Source: Gottfriedia luciferensis
GTDB lineage: Bacteria; Bacillota; Bacilli; Bacillales; Bacillaceae_G
Assembly (NCBI RefSeq): GCF_001712755.1
Contig: NZ_MDKC01000010.1
Coordinates: 1-64,000, forward strand
Direction: 5' to 3'
Length of the DNA stretch: 64,000 nt
The notes below the pieces were generated by a model that was not told the origin of the DNA, ran no database searches, and saw nothing but the letters and a program-made list of their open reading frames with translations. This document shows positions 7,619-16,896 of this stretch, piece after piece. Position numbers and translations under genes: made by a program. The stretch's first letter is position 1. Each line of letters opens with the position of its first letter.

Positions 7619-8743
7619 TTAATTCGAATTTATAAGTTTAATATCAAATTTTGGTTCAATTGTCATTCTTGGATAGTCTTTTCTCCAATTTAAAGACGAC
7701 CAAGTGTTAGGATGGAACGCTTTTAATTCCTTTCCAATGCCAAGAACATCCGAATTTGCTGATTGCATCGTCTTAATTGTATTTAATGCGAGTTTCTCAA
7801 AGTGCTTATTAAGTTCTTTTTCCAATTGGACGTAATTAGGCTTTATTTTAGGTCCCTTATCACCAAGCTCGAAAGCACTAACTAACAATGATATTTTTAT
7901 CTTAATTTTCGGTAATTTGGTTGCCCCTTTAGAGACGGTTATTTTTGATATATTTCTTTTTACTGTAAATCCATAATTTTTTTTTTCAACATCTTTATGA
8001 TCGTATTTTTCACCATTTTTGTTAGAAAAATTACCAGTAAATCTCTGTCTTCCTTTATTTCCGCCTTCCATTAGCATCAACAGTTTAATTTGATCTTTAT
8101 CAAGTTGTTTTCCGGTAGGTTTTCCATTACGAAATAACATGGCACCACTTAACTCCAAGTTTGAATCGATAGGAGTTAACATCGGCAATGCTAAATCAGA
8201 CAACTTATCATCCTTTGATTGTATGAAATTCATCATTGAAACAGTTGGTATCGTTCTGTTCTTTTCCATAGAGATAATAAAGTCATTCAACTCTCTCGAA
8301 AAATCTGGATTAGAATCTGAAGCCTGTTTAAATACTTTAGAAAAATCTCCATCAATAACAATTAATGGTGAGTTAATAGACGAATAAGGTGCATTGAGTA
8401 AAAAATCAAGTTCATTTATAGCATCATCTGAGGCAAAATTTTTACCTAACAAATAGACTCTAGTACTAATCCCTATGAAAGGAGATTGATCAGTATATTC
8501 CCATTGACCAATTGCCTCCGCTAAAGTTGGCCCTTTAAGCTCTTTCACCACTGAATGTGACTCACCTGAACCTTGCCCAGTGCTTTTAAGATTCGTAACG
8601 AGAAAAAATGCTTCGACTTCACTAGTCTTTTCGTTCAAGTCAAAACCATTTACATCAACTAAATGTAGCTTTTTTAAGTCCAACCTGTCCCAGCACCCTG
8701 TCAATAAGGGTAAAAGAAGTAATAAAATTAAGGCTTTTTTCAT
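7619..8743 (-). CDS. Spore germinant receptor C subunit (Ger(x)C lipoprotein)
   Basis: This 374-residue lipoprotein is the GerAC/GerBC-type subunit of a germinant receptor in the spore inner membrane. The signal and lipobox are clear: 'LLPLLTGCW' with the lipidated Cys at residue 17, followed by the usual 'WDR.DL' start of the mature protein. The C-terminal 'LGIGKELKAFHPNTW' block is typical of the Ger(x)C family. It overlaps the B gene by four bases (ATGA) and is last in the A-B-C operon. Confidence 0.9.
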   Translation of the reverse strand: MKKALILLLLLPLLTGCWDRLDLKKLHLVDVNGFDLNEKTSEVEAFFLVTNLKSTGQGSGESHSVVKELKGPTLAEAIGQWEYTDQSPFIGISTRVYLLGKNFASDDAINELDFLLNAPYSSINSPLIVIDGDFSKVFKQASDSNPDFSRELNDFIISMEKNRTIPTVSMMNFIQSKDDKLSDLALPMLTPIDSNLELSGAMLFRNGKPTGKQLDKDQIKLLMLMEGGNKGRQRFTGNFSNKNGEKYDHKDVEKKNYGFTVKRNISKITVSKGATKLPKIKIKISLLVSAFELGDKGPKIKPNYVQLEKELNKHFEKLALNTIKTMQSANSDVLGIGKELKAFHPNTWSSLNWRKDYPRMTIEPKFDIKLINSN

Positions 8744-9837
8744 TTAATCGCCACCTTCTCTTTTACAAAAGATAGTAGTAGTATCAGTGACGGTACGCCA
8801 ATAATCATAATTGCCGTTGCAATATTGTGATACTCGGCAAAACTGTGAAGTAAATGTCGATTTGAGAAGAAAATTCCGGCCACAAAACAAACAAATGCAA
8901 TTAACCATACTAAAAGTGGATGGTTTTGGATTTCTTTTTTACCTAGAAAAGATAAATAACGTGCAGACAAAAATAAGTAAATGTAAGCTGTCACTAATGT
9001 CACTGATAACCAGATTGCGATAAATAGAATATCTAGACTTTGAACGACTGGCCATCTAAATTTACGAAGAATAAAGACCAGCGGTTCTCGAATGATATTT
9101 AATTGATTTTCACTAAAATTGTATGTCGCAATTAATGAGATAAATACGTAAAAGGCAGTCGTTACACCGTTTGCTACAGACATAGCGATTAAGATATGCT
9201 TCTTTTTTTTACATTTTACAAACGGAAAAACGTACAGAAGGAGCTCATATCCTGCAAATGTCCAAAATGCAGGAATCGCTCCTTTAATGATAGGGCCAAT
9301 GCCATGTGTCCCAATTGGAAAAAAATGACGTAAGTCCCCATTACCAAAACCACTAATAAATATAATCATAAAACCGATTAGAAACATGCTCATGATAGAC
9401 TGGGTTATGGTCGCTATAGACCTAAGTGTAGAGCTTGCAATATATCCAGAGACAATGACCAGTAATCCAATCAGAACAAACCAAGGTGTTTCAAATAACA
9501 ACCATCGATTTATGACATCTGTATAGGAAACGATAAGCATTAAACATGATTCTGCACAGTATGCTGCAAATAGTAGGTTTATTAATAATCCTAACGGTTT
9601 TCCAATTATTGATGATATATACTGTTGAAACGAGCGATCGGGATAAGTTTTTCCAAGATAGTAGACAATTAGGATCGCCAATTGAGCAATTAGTCCACCA
9701 ATAATCATGGACATCCATGAGTCATAACCTGCTATCAAAGATTCTGTATGGGGGATTGATAAAATACTGACTCCTACCTGATTTAAAATAACTAGGCAAA
9801 TAAGTTGATTAATAGAAATCTTCTTTAAATGAATCAC
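8740..9837 (-). CDS. Spore germinant receptor B subunit (GerB-type permease)
   Basis: This is a 365-residue multi-pass protein of the APC-related spore permease family. It is the likely germinant-binding subunit. The N-terminal 'LICLVILNQVGVSILSIPHT' region and many hydrophobic segments are typical. The start is a GTG immediately after the TGA of the A gene. The germinant cannot be predicted from sequence. Confidence 0.9.
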   Translation of the reverse strand: MIHLKKISINQLICLVILNQVGVSILSIPHTESLIAGYDSWMSMIIGGLIAQLAILIVYYLGKTYPDRSFQQYISSIIGKPLGLLINLLFAAYCAESCLMLIVSYTDVINRWLLFETPWFVLIGLLVIVSGYIASSTLRSIATITQSIMSMFLIGFMIIFISGFGNGDLRHFFPIGTHGIGPIIKGAIPAFWTFAGYELLLYVFPFVKCKKKKHILIAMSVANGVTTAFYVFISLIATYNFSENQLNIIREPLVFILRKFRWPVVQSLDILFIAIWLSVTLVTAYIYLFLSARYLSFLGKKEIQNHPLLVWLIAFVCFVAGIFFSNRHLLHSFAEYHNIATAIMIIGVPSLILLLSFVKEKVAIK

Positions 9838-11274
9838 TCATTCTCCCCCCCTAGGATTACTTATTTTTATTTCATCTTTTGCTAAGCTTTCAATTGGGCG
9901 TTTTTTCATGGACCTAATCGGTGCTCTGAAAATTGTATCTTTTATCGTATCGCCATTAAACCAATTGAAAAAGTACGGAATACCAAATGTACTCATCCGA
10001 GATAAATGTGCCAAAACCAACAAATATGAAATTTCCAATCCAATTAAGCCAAAAAGTGATGCCATAATGATAAAAGGATAGGCTAATAATCGTGCTGTGT
10101 TACTCATTTCATACGAAGGGATAATAAATGAAGCAACCGCAGTTAGTGCTATAATAACAACCATCATGTTTGAAATTAGATTTGATTGAACAACAACCGT
10201 TCCGATTACAATACCACCGACAACACCAATCGTTTGACCAACGGGATTTGGTAAACGTACAGTTGACTCTTTTAAAACCTCAAGAATGGCCAACATCGTG
10301 ATTGCTTCTAAAATAGGTGGCATAGCGACGTACTGCATTGAACTTTGAAGTGTCAGTGCGATTTCTAATGGGAGAATCCTAGGATCAAAGGTAACAAGTG
10401 CAACATAAATACCAGGTAAACTAATTGCAATAATAAAACAAAAAATTCTTAGAAATCTTAAAAGACTTCCAAATAACCAGCCAACCTGATAATCATCTGG
10501 ACTTTGAAAAAAAGCCCAGAACGATACAGGAACGATTGCACACTCTGGCGCACCATCTGTTAAAAAAGCAATTTTCCCATCCATTAAATAAGACATAACT
10601 CGATCTGGTCTTTCAGATACGAGCATTTTTGGAAAAAGAGAAAATTTTTTGTCTTGTATAAGTTCTTCAATATATCCTGGTGCTTCAATGTAATCGATAT
10701 CGATATTAGCTATTCTACGTTCAAACTCCTGTAAAACGACATCGTTTGCAAGAGACTGCAAATAAATTATAGCTATTCTCGAGTTCATTCGACGGCCTAC
10801 TTGAAAATACCTAATTACTAAATCTGGTGAGGCAATTAAATTTCGTATAATATTTAGATTTGTATTCAGATTTTCATTGAATGCTTTATGTGATCCACGT
10901 AATACACGTTCATTTATTGGAAAGTTTATTGAGCGTTCTTTAACTAGTTCTGTTCTAAGTAAATAAAGCTTTAATTCTCCCTTTAGTTGTAAAATTGTTT
11001 TTCCTTCTATGAGCGCATTTGCTGCATCAGAAAGAAGCTCGGTTTCAGTAAAATCGAGAATTGAAACGGCCTCTCGTATATTGACATTTGTATTATTAAG
11101 TAAAGGACGGATAATGTGGTCTTGTACCGTTTTATCTTCAATCATTGTGTCTAAATAAAATAACCGATAATGTCTCTCACCAGTTTTGAAATCGCTTGTT
11201 TTGAAGTCTGAACTATTAAATAGCAATTCCCGAAGAGATTTTTCATTTTTATCTAGATCTCGGTCCGCTATCAT
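9838..11274 (-). CDS. Spore germinant receptor A subunit (GerA family)
   Basis: This 478-residue protein has the GerA layout: a soluble N-terminal half (about 1-260) and a membrane half with 'GIYVALVTFDPRILP', 'PPILEAITMLAILEVLKEST' and 'RLPNPVGQTIGVVGGIVIG'. It is first in the operon, preceded by GAGG-type spacing to ATG. Forespore-specific (sigma-G) transcription is expected for such operons; I could not pick a convincing sigma-G site by eye. Confidence 0.92.
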   Translation of the reverse strand: MIADRDLDKNEKSLRELLFNSSDFKTSDFKTGERHYRLFYLDTMIEDKTVQDHIIRPLLNNTNVNIREAVSILDFTETELLSDAANALIEGKTILQLKGELKLYLLRTELVKERSINFPINERVLRGSHKAFNENLNTNLNIIRNLIASPDLVIRYFQVGRRMNSRIAIIYLQSLANDVVLQEFERRIANIDIDYIEAPGYIEELIQDKKFSLFPKMLVSERPDRVMSYLMDGKIAFLTDGAPECAIVPVSFWAFFQSPDDYQVGWLFGSLLRFLRIFCFIIAISLPGIYVALVTFDPRILPLEIALTLQSSMQYVAMPPILEAITMLAILEVLKESTVRLPNPVGQTIGVVGGIVIGTVVVQSNLISNMMVVIIALTAVASFIIPSYEMSNTARLLAYPFIIMASLFGLIGLEISYLLVLAHLSRMSTFGIPYFFNWFNGDTIKDTIFRAPIRSMKKRPIESLAKDEIKISNPRGGE

Positions 11275-11437
11275 TTAGTATCCTCTTTTCTAGGTGGTAA
11301 TTTTATCCTATTTTTCCCATAAATTCTGTTACTATTCTGTAATTTAAGATGTGAAAATTTTAATATATTCAGCTTTAATTTATAAACTCATTTTCGAACA
11401 ACGGAACGTTTTACTGTACGTTTTTATCGAATTCACA

Positions 11438-11469
11438 TATAATACAAATATAAGGAGTGTGAGACCATT
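11438..11469 (+). promoter_or_regulatory. -10 box, Shine-Dalgarno and ATT start of the MerR gene
   Basis: TATAAT (11438-11443) is followed by AAGGAG (11452-11457). Nine bases later comes ATT (11467-11469), in frame with the MerR gene. No ATG, GTG or TTG is in frame between this site and GTG 11506. The layout implies a very short 5' leader. Confidence 0.6.
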
Positions 11470-11883
11470 GGGATTGTCTATAAAATTGGAGAATTAGCAA
11501 AAGAAGTGGGAGTGTCTAAGCGTACAATTGATTATTATACTAACTTAGGATTACTTGAACCCGAGCGTTCGGAGTCTGGTCACCGTTTTTATAATGAAGC
11601 TTCTTTAGAGACTTTAAAATTTATTGAGCAATGCAAATCAATGCACTTACCACTCCAAGAAATAAAAGATATTTTAGATAAGAAAAAAACAATGATGCCA
11701 GATCAGAGTATTGCGCCTCTAACAGAGGAAGTAACTGTTCATATGAATCAGTTACAGAATGAATTGTCACAATTAAAATATTTACTAGAAAATTTAACTG
11801 AAGAACAAAAGCTAAATATTATCCGTCAATTAACGTCACAAACATCAGAATTAATTCAGACGTTATTGTCATTTATTCTTTAA
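11467..11883 (+). CDS. MerR-family transcriptional regulator, probable ATT start
   Basis: This is a MerR-type regulator with the winged-helix N-terminus ('KIGELAKEVGVSKRTIDYYT', then 'GLLEPERSESGHRFY') and a C-terminal coiled coil. No metal-binding cysteines are seen. Starting at GTG 11506 would cut off the first HTH helix. The reading frame continues upstream to an ATT with AAGGAG nine bases before it, giving 138 residues and an intact HTH. The gene is followed after 15 bases by a metalloprotease gene. Ligand unknown. Confidence 0.75.
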   Translation: MGIVYKIGELAKEVGVSKRTIDYYTNLGLLEPERSESGHRFYNEASLETLKFIEQCKSMHLPLQEIKDILDKKKTMMPDQSIAPLTEEVTVHMNQLQNELSQLKYLLENLTEEQKLNIIRQLTSQTSELIQTLLSFIL

Positions 11884-11898
11884 AAGGAGAGAATGTGA

Positions 11899-12588
11899 AT
11901 GTTTTTTCATCCTATGGATTTCCTTATTTTAATTGCCTTTGGATTAACGATTTGGGCACAATTTAAAGTGAAATCTAGTTTTAATCACTGGGCTGAAGTG
12001 CCAGCATCAGGCGGGTTAACCGGAGCTGAAGTAGCTAGATATATATTAAATAATAATAATTTACCTAACGTACCAGTGGAAGTAGTACCTGGTCGCTTAT
12101 CAGATCATTATGATCCTATGGCAAGAACAGTTCGTTTATCAGAAGAAGTATATTATGGAAGATCGATTGCATCTGTATCAGTCGCAGCACACGAAGTAGG
12201 TCATGCGATACAGCATGATACCTCATATGGTTTCTTAACACTTCGTCATCGAATTTTTCCTATCGCTAACATTGCATCAGGAGCAGCTCCATTGCTACTA
12301 CTAGCAGGATTTTTACTTCAAGCATTTTCTTTAATTGGAGTAGGGATTTTACTATTCTCAGTAGCAGTAGCTTTTCAACTGATCACTTTACCAGTTGAAT
12401 ATAATGCAAGTTCACGAGCAAAGAAATTAATGCTAGCAGGAGGAATGATCCACGATTCCGACAGAAAAGGTGTAAATAAGGTTTTAGGAGCTGCTGCTCT
12501 TACGTATTTAGCGGCAACCTTAATTTCAGTTTTAGAATTAGTAAAATATTTATTTATATTTTTCCAAGGACAAACTGAAGAAGAATAA
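11899..12588 (+). CDS. Neutral zinc metallopeptidase, YugP family
   Basis: This 229-residue membrane protein has an N-terminal transmembrane segment (about 3-20), a zincin motif HEVGH in 'VAAHEVGHAIQHDTSYGF', and two or three further membrane segments. It matches the YugP/Zn_peptidase_2 family, which has no well established substrate. It starts at ATG with AAAGGAGAG upstream and is probably cotranscribed with the MerR gene. Confidence 0.88.
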   Translation: MFFHPMDFLILIAFGLTIWAQFKVKSSFNHWAEVPASGGLTGAEVARYILNNNNLPNVPVEVVPGRLSDHYDPMARTVRLSEEVYYGRSIASVSVAAHEVGHAIQHDTSYGFLTLRHRIFPIANIASGAAPLLLLAGFLLQAFSLIGVGILLFSVAVAFQLITLPVEYNASSRAKKLMLAGGMIHDSDRKGVNKVLGAAALTYLAATLISVLELVKYLFIFFQGQTEEE

Positions 12589-12597
12589 AATTAGTTA

Positions 12598-12637
12598 AAA
12601 AGATGATTTCGTGATCTATTCGAAATCATCTTTTTTG
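12598..12637 (+). terminator. Intrinsic terminator after the metallopeptidase gene
   Basis: AGATGATTTCG pairs with CGAAATCATCT around a nine-base loop and ends in TTTTTT. Confidence 0.9.
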
Positions 12638-12796
12638 TTTGAAAAATTAAATTTAAATTGGTTAGTATGTTTAAAATTTCGATGTCTAAAATAGTAAATA
12701 GGTTTTAAATTTGGAAGATTTATGTATTTTTGTAACCTTAGCTTTTTTAATACTAAATGTTGTACAATTAAGTTGTTAAAAAAATGGGGGAAAATT

Positions 12797-13366
12797 ATGA
12801 CACTTTCGGCAATTGAACATTTTTTAAATACATACAAAGACTATGCTGTCATCCTGAGTATTCTAATTAATGTTCTAATTAGTATTGTTGGTATTATACC
12901 AGCTTGGTTTTTGACAGCGATCAATATTAAATTATTCGGTTTTACTGGTGGATTTTTAGTCTCTTTCATAGGTGAATTAGTTGGTACATTCGTATCATTC
13001 GTTTTATATAGAAAGGGTTTACAAAAAAGATTTATTAGTAATTCAACAAAATTTAAAGGATTAAATAGGCTATTAAGCTTAGAAGGAAAAGAAGCTTTTT
13101 ACGGGGTGCTATTTTTACGTTTTATTCCTTTTATTCCATCTAGTTTGATTACATTGTTTGCAGCCTTTGGGAAAATCACATGGTCAAGCTTCATGTTAGC
13201 TAGTTTGTTTGGTAAGTTACCAGTCATATTATTTGAATCGTATTCTGTTAATCAAGTGCTAGAGTTTACTTTATTCGGTAAAGTCATTTTGGGACTGTTA
13301 ATTATCATCTTGCTAATCTATTTTTATAGAAAACGATTTACTGTTTTTGTGAAGAATAAAATTTGA
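12797..13366 (+). CDS. VTT-domain (DedA/TVP38-like) membrane protein
   Basis: This is a 189-residue multi-pass protein. Features of the TVP38/VTT family are the 'NIKLFGFTGGFLVSFIGELVGTFVSFVLYR' region (about 55-85) and 'FYGVLFLRFIPFIPSSLITLFAAFG' around 115-140, with the F-I-P re-entrant motif. Such proteins are linked to lipid scrambling or transport. The ATG at 12797 with GGGGGAA upstream is preferred over the longer reading frame. Monocistronic. Confidence 0.75.
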   Translation: MTLSAIEHFLNTYKDYAVILSILINVLISIVGIIPAWFLTAINIKLFGFTGGFLVSFIGELVGTFVSFVLYRKGLQKRFISNSTKFKGLNRLLSLEGKEAFYGVLFLRFIPFIPSSLITLFAAFGKITWSSFMLASLFGKLPVILFESYSVNQVLEFTLFGKVILGLLIIILLIYFYRKRFTVFVKNKI

Positions 13367-13375
13367 AAAAGTTGT

Positions 13376-13412
13376 AAAAAAGCTCAAACCTAATATAAGG
13401 GTTTGAGCTTTT
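13376..13412 (+). terminator. Terminator of the VTT gene, first of two identical copies
   Basis: AAGCTCAAACC pairs with GGTTTGAGCTT and ends in TTTT. The 35 bases 13378-13412 recur exactly at 13868-13902, on the other side of the dispersed repeat. Confidence 0.9.
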
Positions 13413-13867
13413 CAAGCTGTTGAAAAGCAACCTTGTCAATTAAATTACCAAATTTTCGCAAAAGGAGTAGTGTGATGTTGATTTCCACTACGGGATGCTC
13501 GCTTTCCATGGGGCGAGATTCTTTAGCCTCCTCGGCAAGCCTGCGGGGTCTTTAGCCTTCCCGCATATCCCATAGGAGTCGAGCATCCCTTCGTTCCAAT
13601 CAACTTGTTCATCAAAAAAAGTCTGCAATAAATCCTAATCAAATAGCCTTTACTTAGAGTAACCTAACTGATGTATATTCACCACCTTGTAGGTCAATTC
13701 ATTTCGAACATTAATTAAACTAATCAATTGAATTTGTTTTTCTAAAAATTAGATCAATTTTTTTAAAACTATTAGTAGATCCTCAAAAAATGATAAATTT
13801 CATCATTAAATAAATGTTCATTTAATGTCCGTTTTCCCTATTGATCATTTTATATTTCAACACTCTG
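13413..13867. mobile_element. Dispersed repeat copy B, 455 bp, flanked by duplicated terminator
   Basis: The 3' two thirds match repeat copy A (1-386). The 5' part holds nested inverted repeats: GTTGAT/ATCAAC, GGATGCTCG/CGAGCATCC and TGCGGG/CCCGCA, so the element could fold into a branched structure. A perfect 35-bp direct repeat that is itself an intrinsic terminator flanks it. That fits a non-autonomous insertion with target duplication. No ORF is seen. The structured core resembles common Bacillaceae intergenic repeats (from memory). Confidence 0.65.
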
Positions 13868-13910
13868 AAAAGCTCAAACCTAATATAAGGGTTTGAGCTT
13901 TTATTTTTTC
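13868..13910 (+). terminator. Second copy of the VTT-gene terminator
   Basis: It is identical over 35 bases to 13378-13412 and followed by a T-rich tract. From here to 14150 I see only AT-rich sequence with no gene. Confidence 0.85.
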
Positions 13911-14153
13911 TAATACAACTAACTAAAATGGAATTAAAACCAAAAAGGATAGCTATCTTTAACTTTTAAGTAGAAAGCTTTCATAATCATTAGTTTAAAC
14001 ACTGACAACCCTTACATAAACATGTCTAAATTAATTTATTTAATCATATATTGAAATACCTCAATTTTAGAAAAAGCTTTACCTTTTTAAGAAAGATTGT
14101 AAGTAATTAATTCTTACTTGAAAACGGCTGGAATTTTACTGTTGTATGGAATG

Positions 14154-14186
14154 AATGATAGAAAATCATTGGATAAATCGTATAAT
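14154..14186 (+). promoter_or_regulatory. Promoter/operator candidate of the pyrimidine operon
   Basis: TATAAT lies at 14181-14186. An inverted repeat AATGAT (14154-14159) and ATCATT (14165-14170) covers the place of the -35 box, where no good consensus exists. This suggests an activator- or repressor-controlled promoter; the regulator is unknown. Confidence 0.4.
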
Positions 14187-14234
14187 CTGCTTTCTTAAAA
14201 AGTAACTTTGTAGCCTAATAGGAGGGTGTTGTTA

Positions 14235-15572
14235 GTGAATAGAGTTTCGTTAGAGAATTTATCGAAGAACTTTGAAGAAGTACATTCTGGATTATCCGAA
14301 AGGGAAGCATTTGAAGAAGCACATCGTTGTCTTTATTGCTATGATGCCCCATGTATTAAAGCTTGTCCAACAGGGATCGACGTACCTACGTTTATTAAGA
14401 AAATTGGTTCAGGCAATTTAAAGGGATCTGCTAAAACAATTATGTCATCTAATCCTGTTGGAGCAAGCTGTGCCAGAGTTTGTCCTACAGAAGAATTGTG
14501 CGAAGGTGCTTGTGTACTCAATCATTCTACTAAACCGATTATGATTGGTAATTTACAGCGTTATGCAACTGATTGGGCGATAAAAAATAATCAACAATTA
14601 TTTAAGCCTGGAAAAAAGAACGGAAAAACAGTTGCAATCGTTGGTAGTGGTCCAGCTGGTTTAGCAGCGGCCCATGAACTTGCCTTACTAGGCTATGAAG
14701 TAACAATTTTTGAAGCAGAAAATCATGCAGGAGGTTTAAATCGATATGGTATCGTTTCTTTCCGGCTACCAAAGAGTATATCAAGCTGGGAAGTTCAACA
14801 AATCGAAAACTTAGGTGTGAAAATTCATACAAACACTAGAATCGGTTCGGATATTTCTTCAGAGGAATTATTAAAAGACTATGACCTAGTCGTTCTAGCG
14901 ATCGGTATGGGGAAAGTACCGATGCTAGATATCGAAGGAGAGGATTTGGACGGAGTATACGATGCGATTGATTTTGTAAAAGAGACAAAAACGGGAGAGT
15001 TATCAAATCGTTTTATCGGTAAAAATATTGCTGTAATAGGAGCGGGCAATACAGCAATTGATGCCGCAACATGTTCGATTCGATTAGGCGCTGGTAATGT
15101 CAAAATTTTATACCGTAGAACGCAATCTGAAATGAGCGCTTATCAATTTGAATATGATTTTGCGAAGCAAGATGGAGTGGAATTCCGATGGCTAACATTA
15201 CCAATACGAATAATTGGTGAAAATGGAAAAGTAATTGCACTTGAGTGTGTTCGATTAGAACTAGGTGAAGTTGGAAAAGACGGTCGACGCAGGCCTGTAC
15301 TTATTCCAGATTCCAATTTCACGATACCGGTTGATGGGGTTATAAAAGCGATCGGGCAAACTCGATATGTAGAGTTAATCGAACAATTTGGATTAGAACA
15401 CACTGATGGCGTTGTGAAAATTAACCAAGATTCATTTCAAACATCTAATCCGAAAGTTTTTGCTTGCGGTGATGTCATATTTGGAAAAGGGCAAGGTGAA
15501 GCGATGGTAGTGACTGCAGCTCAGCAAGGAAAAGAAGTAGCTTATGCGATTCATAAACAGCTAAATCATTAA
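14235..15572 (+). CDS. preT: NAD-dependent dihydropyrimidine dehydrogenase subunit PreT
   Basis: This 445-residue flavin subunit supplies electrons from NAD(P)H to PreA for reduction of uracil and thymine. The N-terminal domain has the Fe-S cysteine pattern 'CLYCYDAPCIKACPTG' and 'CARVCPTEELCEGAC'. The FAD fold follows with 'IVGSGPAGLAAA', and the NAD fold with 'VIGAGNTAIDAA'. The GTG at 14235 is chosen because GGAGGG lies eight bases upstream; a GTG nine bases earlier overlaps that site. preA follows after 16 bases. Confidence 0.92.
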   Translation: MNRVSLENLSKNFEEVHSGLSEREAFEEAHRCLYCYDAPCIKACPTGIDVPTFIKKIGSGNLKGSAKTIMSSNPVGASCARVCPTEELCEGACVLNHSTKPIMIGNLQRYATDWAIKNNQQLFKPGKKNGKTVAIVGSGPAGLAAAHELALLGYEVTIFEAENHAGGLNRYGIVSFRLPKSISSWEVQQIENLGVKIHTNTRIGSDISSEELLKDYDLVVLAIGMGKVPMLDIEGEDLDGVYDAIDFVKETKTGELSNRFIGKNIAVIGAGNTAIDAATCSIRLGAGNVKILYRRTQSEMSAYQFEYDFAKQDGVEFRWLTLPIRIIGENGKVIALECVRLELGEVGKDGRRRPVLIPDSNFTIPVDGVIKAIGQTRYVELIEQFGLEHTDGVVKINQDSFQTSNPKVFACGDVIFGKGQGEAMVVTAAQQGKEVAYAIHKQLNH

Positions 15573-15588
15573 AAGGAGGTTTTCTTGC

Positions 15589-16896
15589 ATGGCAGATCTA
15601 CGAATTAATCTTGCAGGTATTCAGTCACCTAACCCATTTTGGCTTGCTTCTGCTCCTCCAACAAACTCAGGGTATCAAGTCCAACGTGCGTTTGAAGCTG
15701 GCTGGGGAGGGGCAGTTTGGAAAACATTAGGAGAACCAATTATTAATACTTCCTCACGATTTGCCGCGATTAATTTTAACGGACAAAGAGTTGCGGGATT
15801 TAATAATATCGAACTAATATCTGATCGACCTCTTGAAGTTAATTTAAAAGAAATTTATGAAACGAAAAAAAGATTTCCTGACCGAGCGATTATCGCATCA
15901 CTTATGGTTGAACCGCAACAATATAAATGGCACGAAATCGTGAAAAGGGTAGAAGATGTTGGAGTTGACGGATTAGAACTGAACTTTGGCTGCCCACACG
16001 GAATGGCAGAAAGAGGAATGGGATCTGCATCCGGTCAAGTTCCTGAATTAGTCGAGCAACAAACTTTTTGGGTAAAGGAAGTTGCGAAAACACCTGTCAT
16101 TGTAAAACTAACTCCGAACATTACTGATATTACTGTAACAGCTGAAGCGGCAGTTCGAGGTGGAGCTGACGCAGTTAGTATGATTAACACCATCAACAGT
16201 TTAATGGGAGTAGATTTAGACTCTTGGAATACGGTTCCACATGTTGCCGGGAAGGGAGCACATGGTGGATATTGTGGACCTGCAGTAAAACCAATTGCAT
16301 TAAATATGGTGGCAGAATGTGCACGTAATCCACGAATATCCGTCCCAATTTCCGGTATTGGAGGAATATCGAATTGGCAAAATGCAGTAGAGTTTTTATT
16401 AATGGGAGCAACTGGCGTTCAAGTTTGTACAGCAGCAATGCATCATGGATTTCGCATTGTTGAAGACATGATTGATGGTCTAAACAATTATTTAGATGAA
16501 AAAGGTCTTTCTTCAGTAACGGAGCTAGTAGGTAAAGCCGTTCATAAATATTCTGATTGGGGAAATTTAGATTTAAATTACCAAGTAGTTGCTAGGATTG
16601 ATACGGATGAATGTATTAACTGTAATAAATGCCATATTGCATGTGAAGATACATCACACCAATGTATTGATATGTCAGTAGATGAAAATGGAAAGTCGTA
16701 TTTAAAGGTTCGAGAAGAAGACTGCGTAGGATGTAACTTATGCAAAATCGTTTGTCCGGTGGAAGATGCAATTAACATGGTAGAAGTCCCAAGTAAACAG
16801 CCTTCGATGACTTGGAATGATCGCCAACATGCTTTAAAGACATTAGCAAGATCTAATCAATATTCAATTTTAAAGGGGGGAAGGAAAAGAAAATGA
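15589..16896 (+). CDS. preA: NAD-dependent dihydropyrimidine dehydrogenase subunit PreA
   Basis: This 435-residue FMN/Fe-S subunit catalyses uracil/thymine reduction to the dihydro forms. The TIM-barrel shows 'NPFWLASAPPTNSG' and 'LELNFGCPHGMAERGMG' with the catalytic cysteine loop region 'GAHGGYCGPAVKP'. The C-terminus carries two [4Fe-4S] motifs, 'CINCNKCHIAC' and 'CVGCNLCKIVCP'. It overlaps the hydantoinase gene by four bases. Confidence 0.93.
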   Translation: MADLRINLAGIQSPNPFWLASAPPTNSGYQVQRAFEAGWGGAVWKTLGEPIINTSSRFAAINFNGQRVAGFNNIELISDRPLEVNLKEIYETKKRFPDRAIIASLMVEPQQYKWHEIVKRVEDVGVDGLELNFGCPHGMAERGMGSASGQVPELVEQQTFWVKEVAKTPVIVKLTPNITDITVTAEAAVRGGADAVSMINTINSLMGVDLDSWNTVPHVAGKGAHGGYCGPAVKPIALNMVAECARNPRISVPISGIGGISNWQNAVEFLLMGATGVQVCTAAMHHGFRIVEDMIDGLNNYLDEKGLSSVTELVGKAVHKYSDWGNLDLNYQVVARIDTDECINCNKCHIACEDTSHQCIDMSVDENGKSYLKVREEDCVGCNLCKIVCPVEDAINMVEVPSKQPSMTWNDRQHALKTLARSNQYSILKGGRKRK

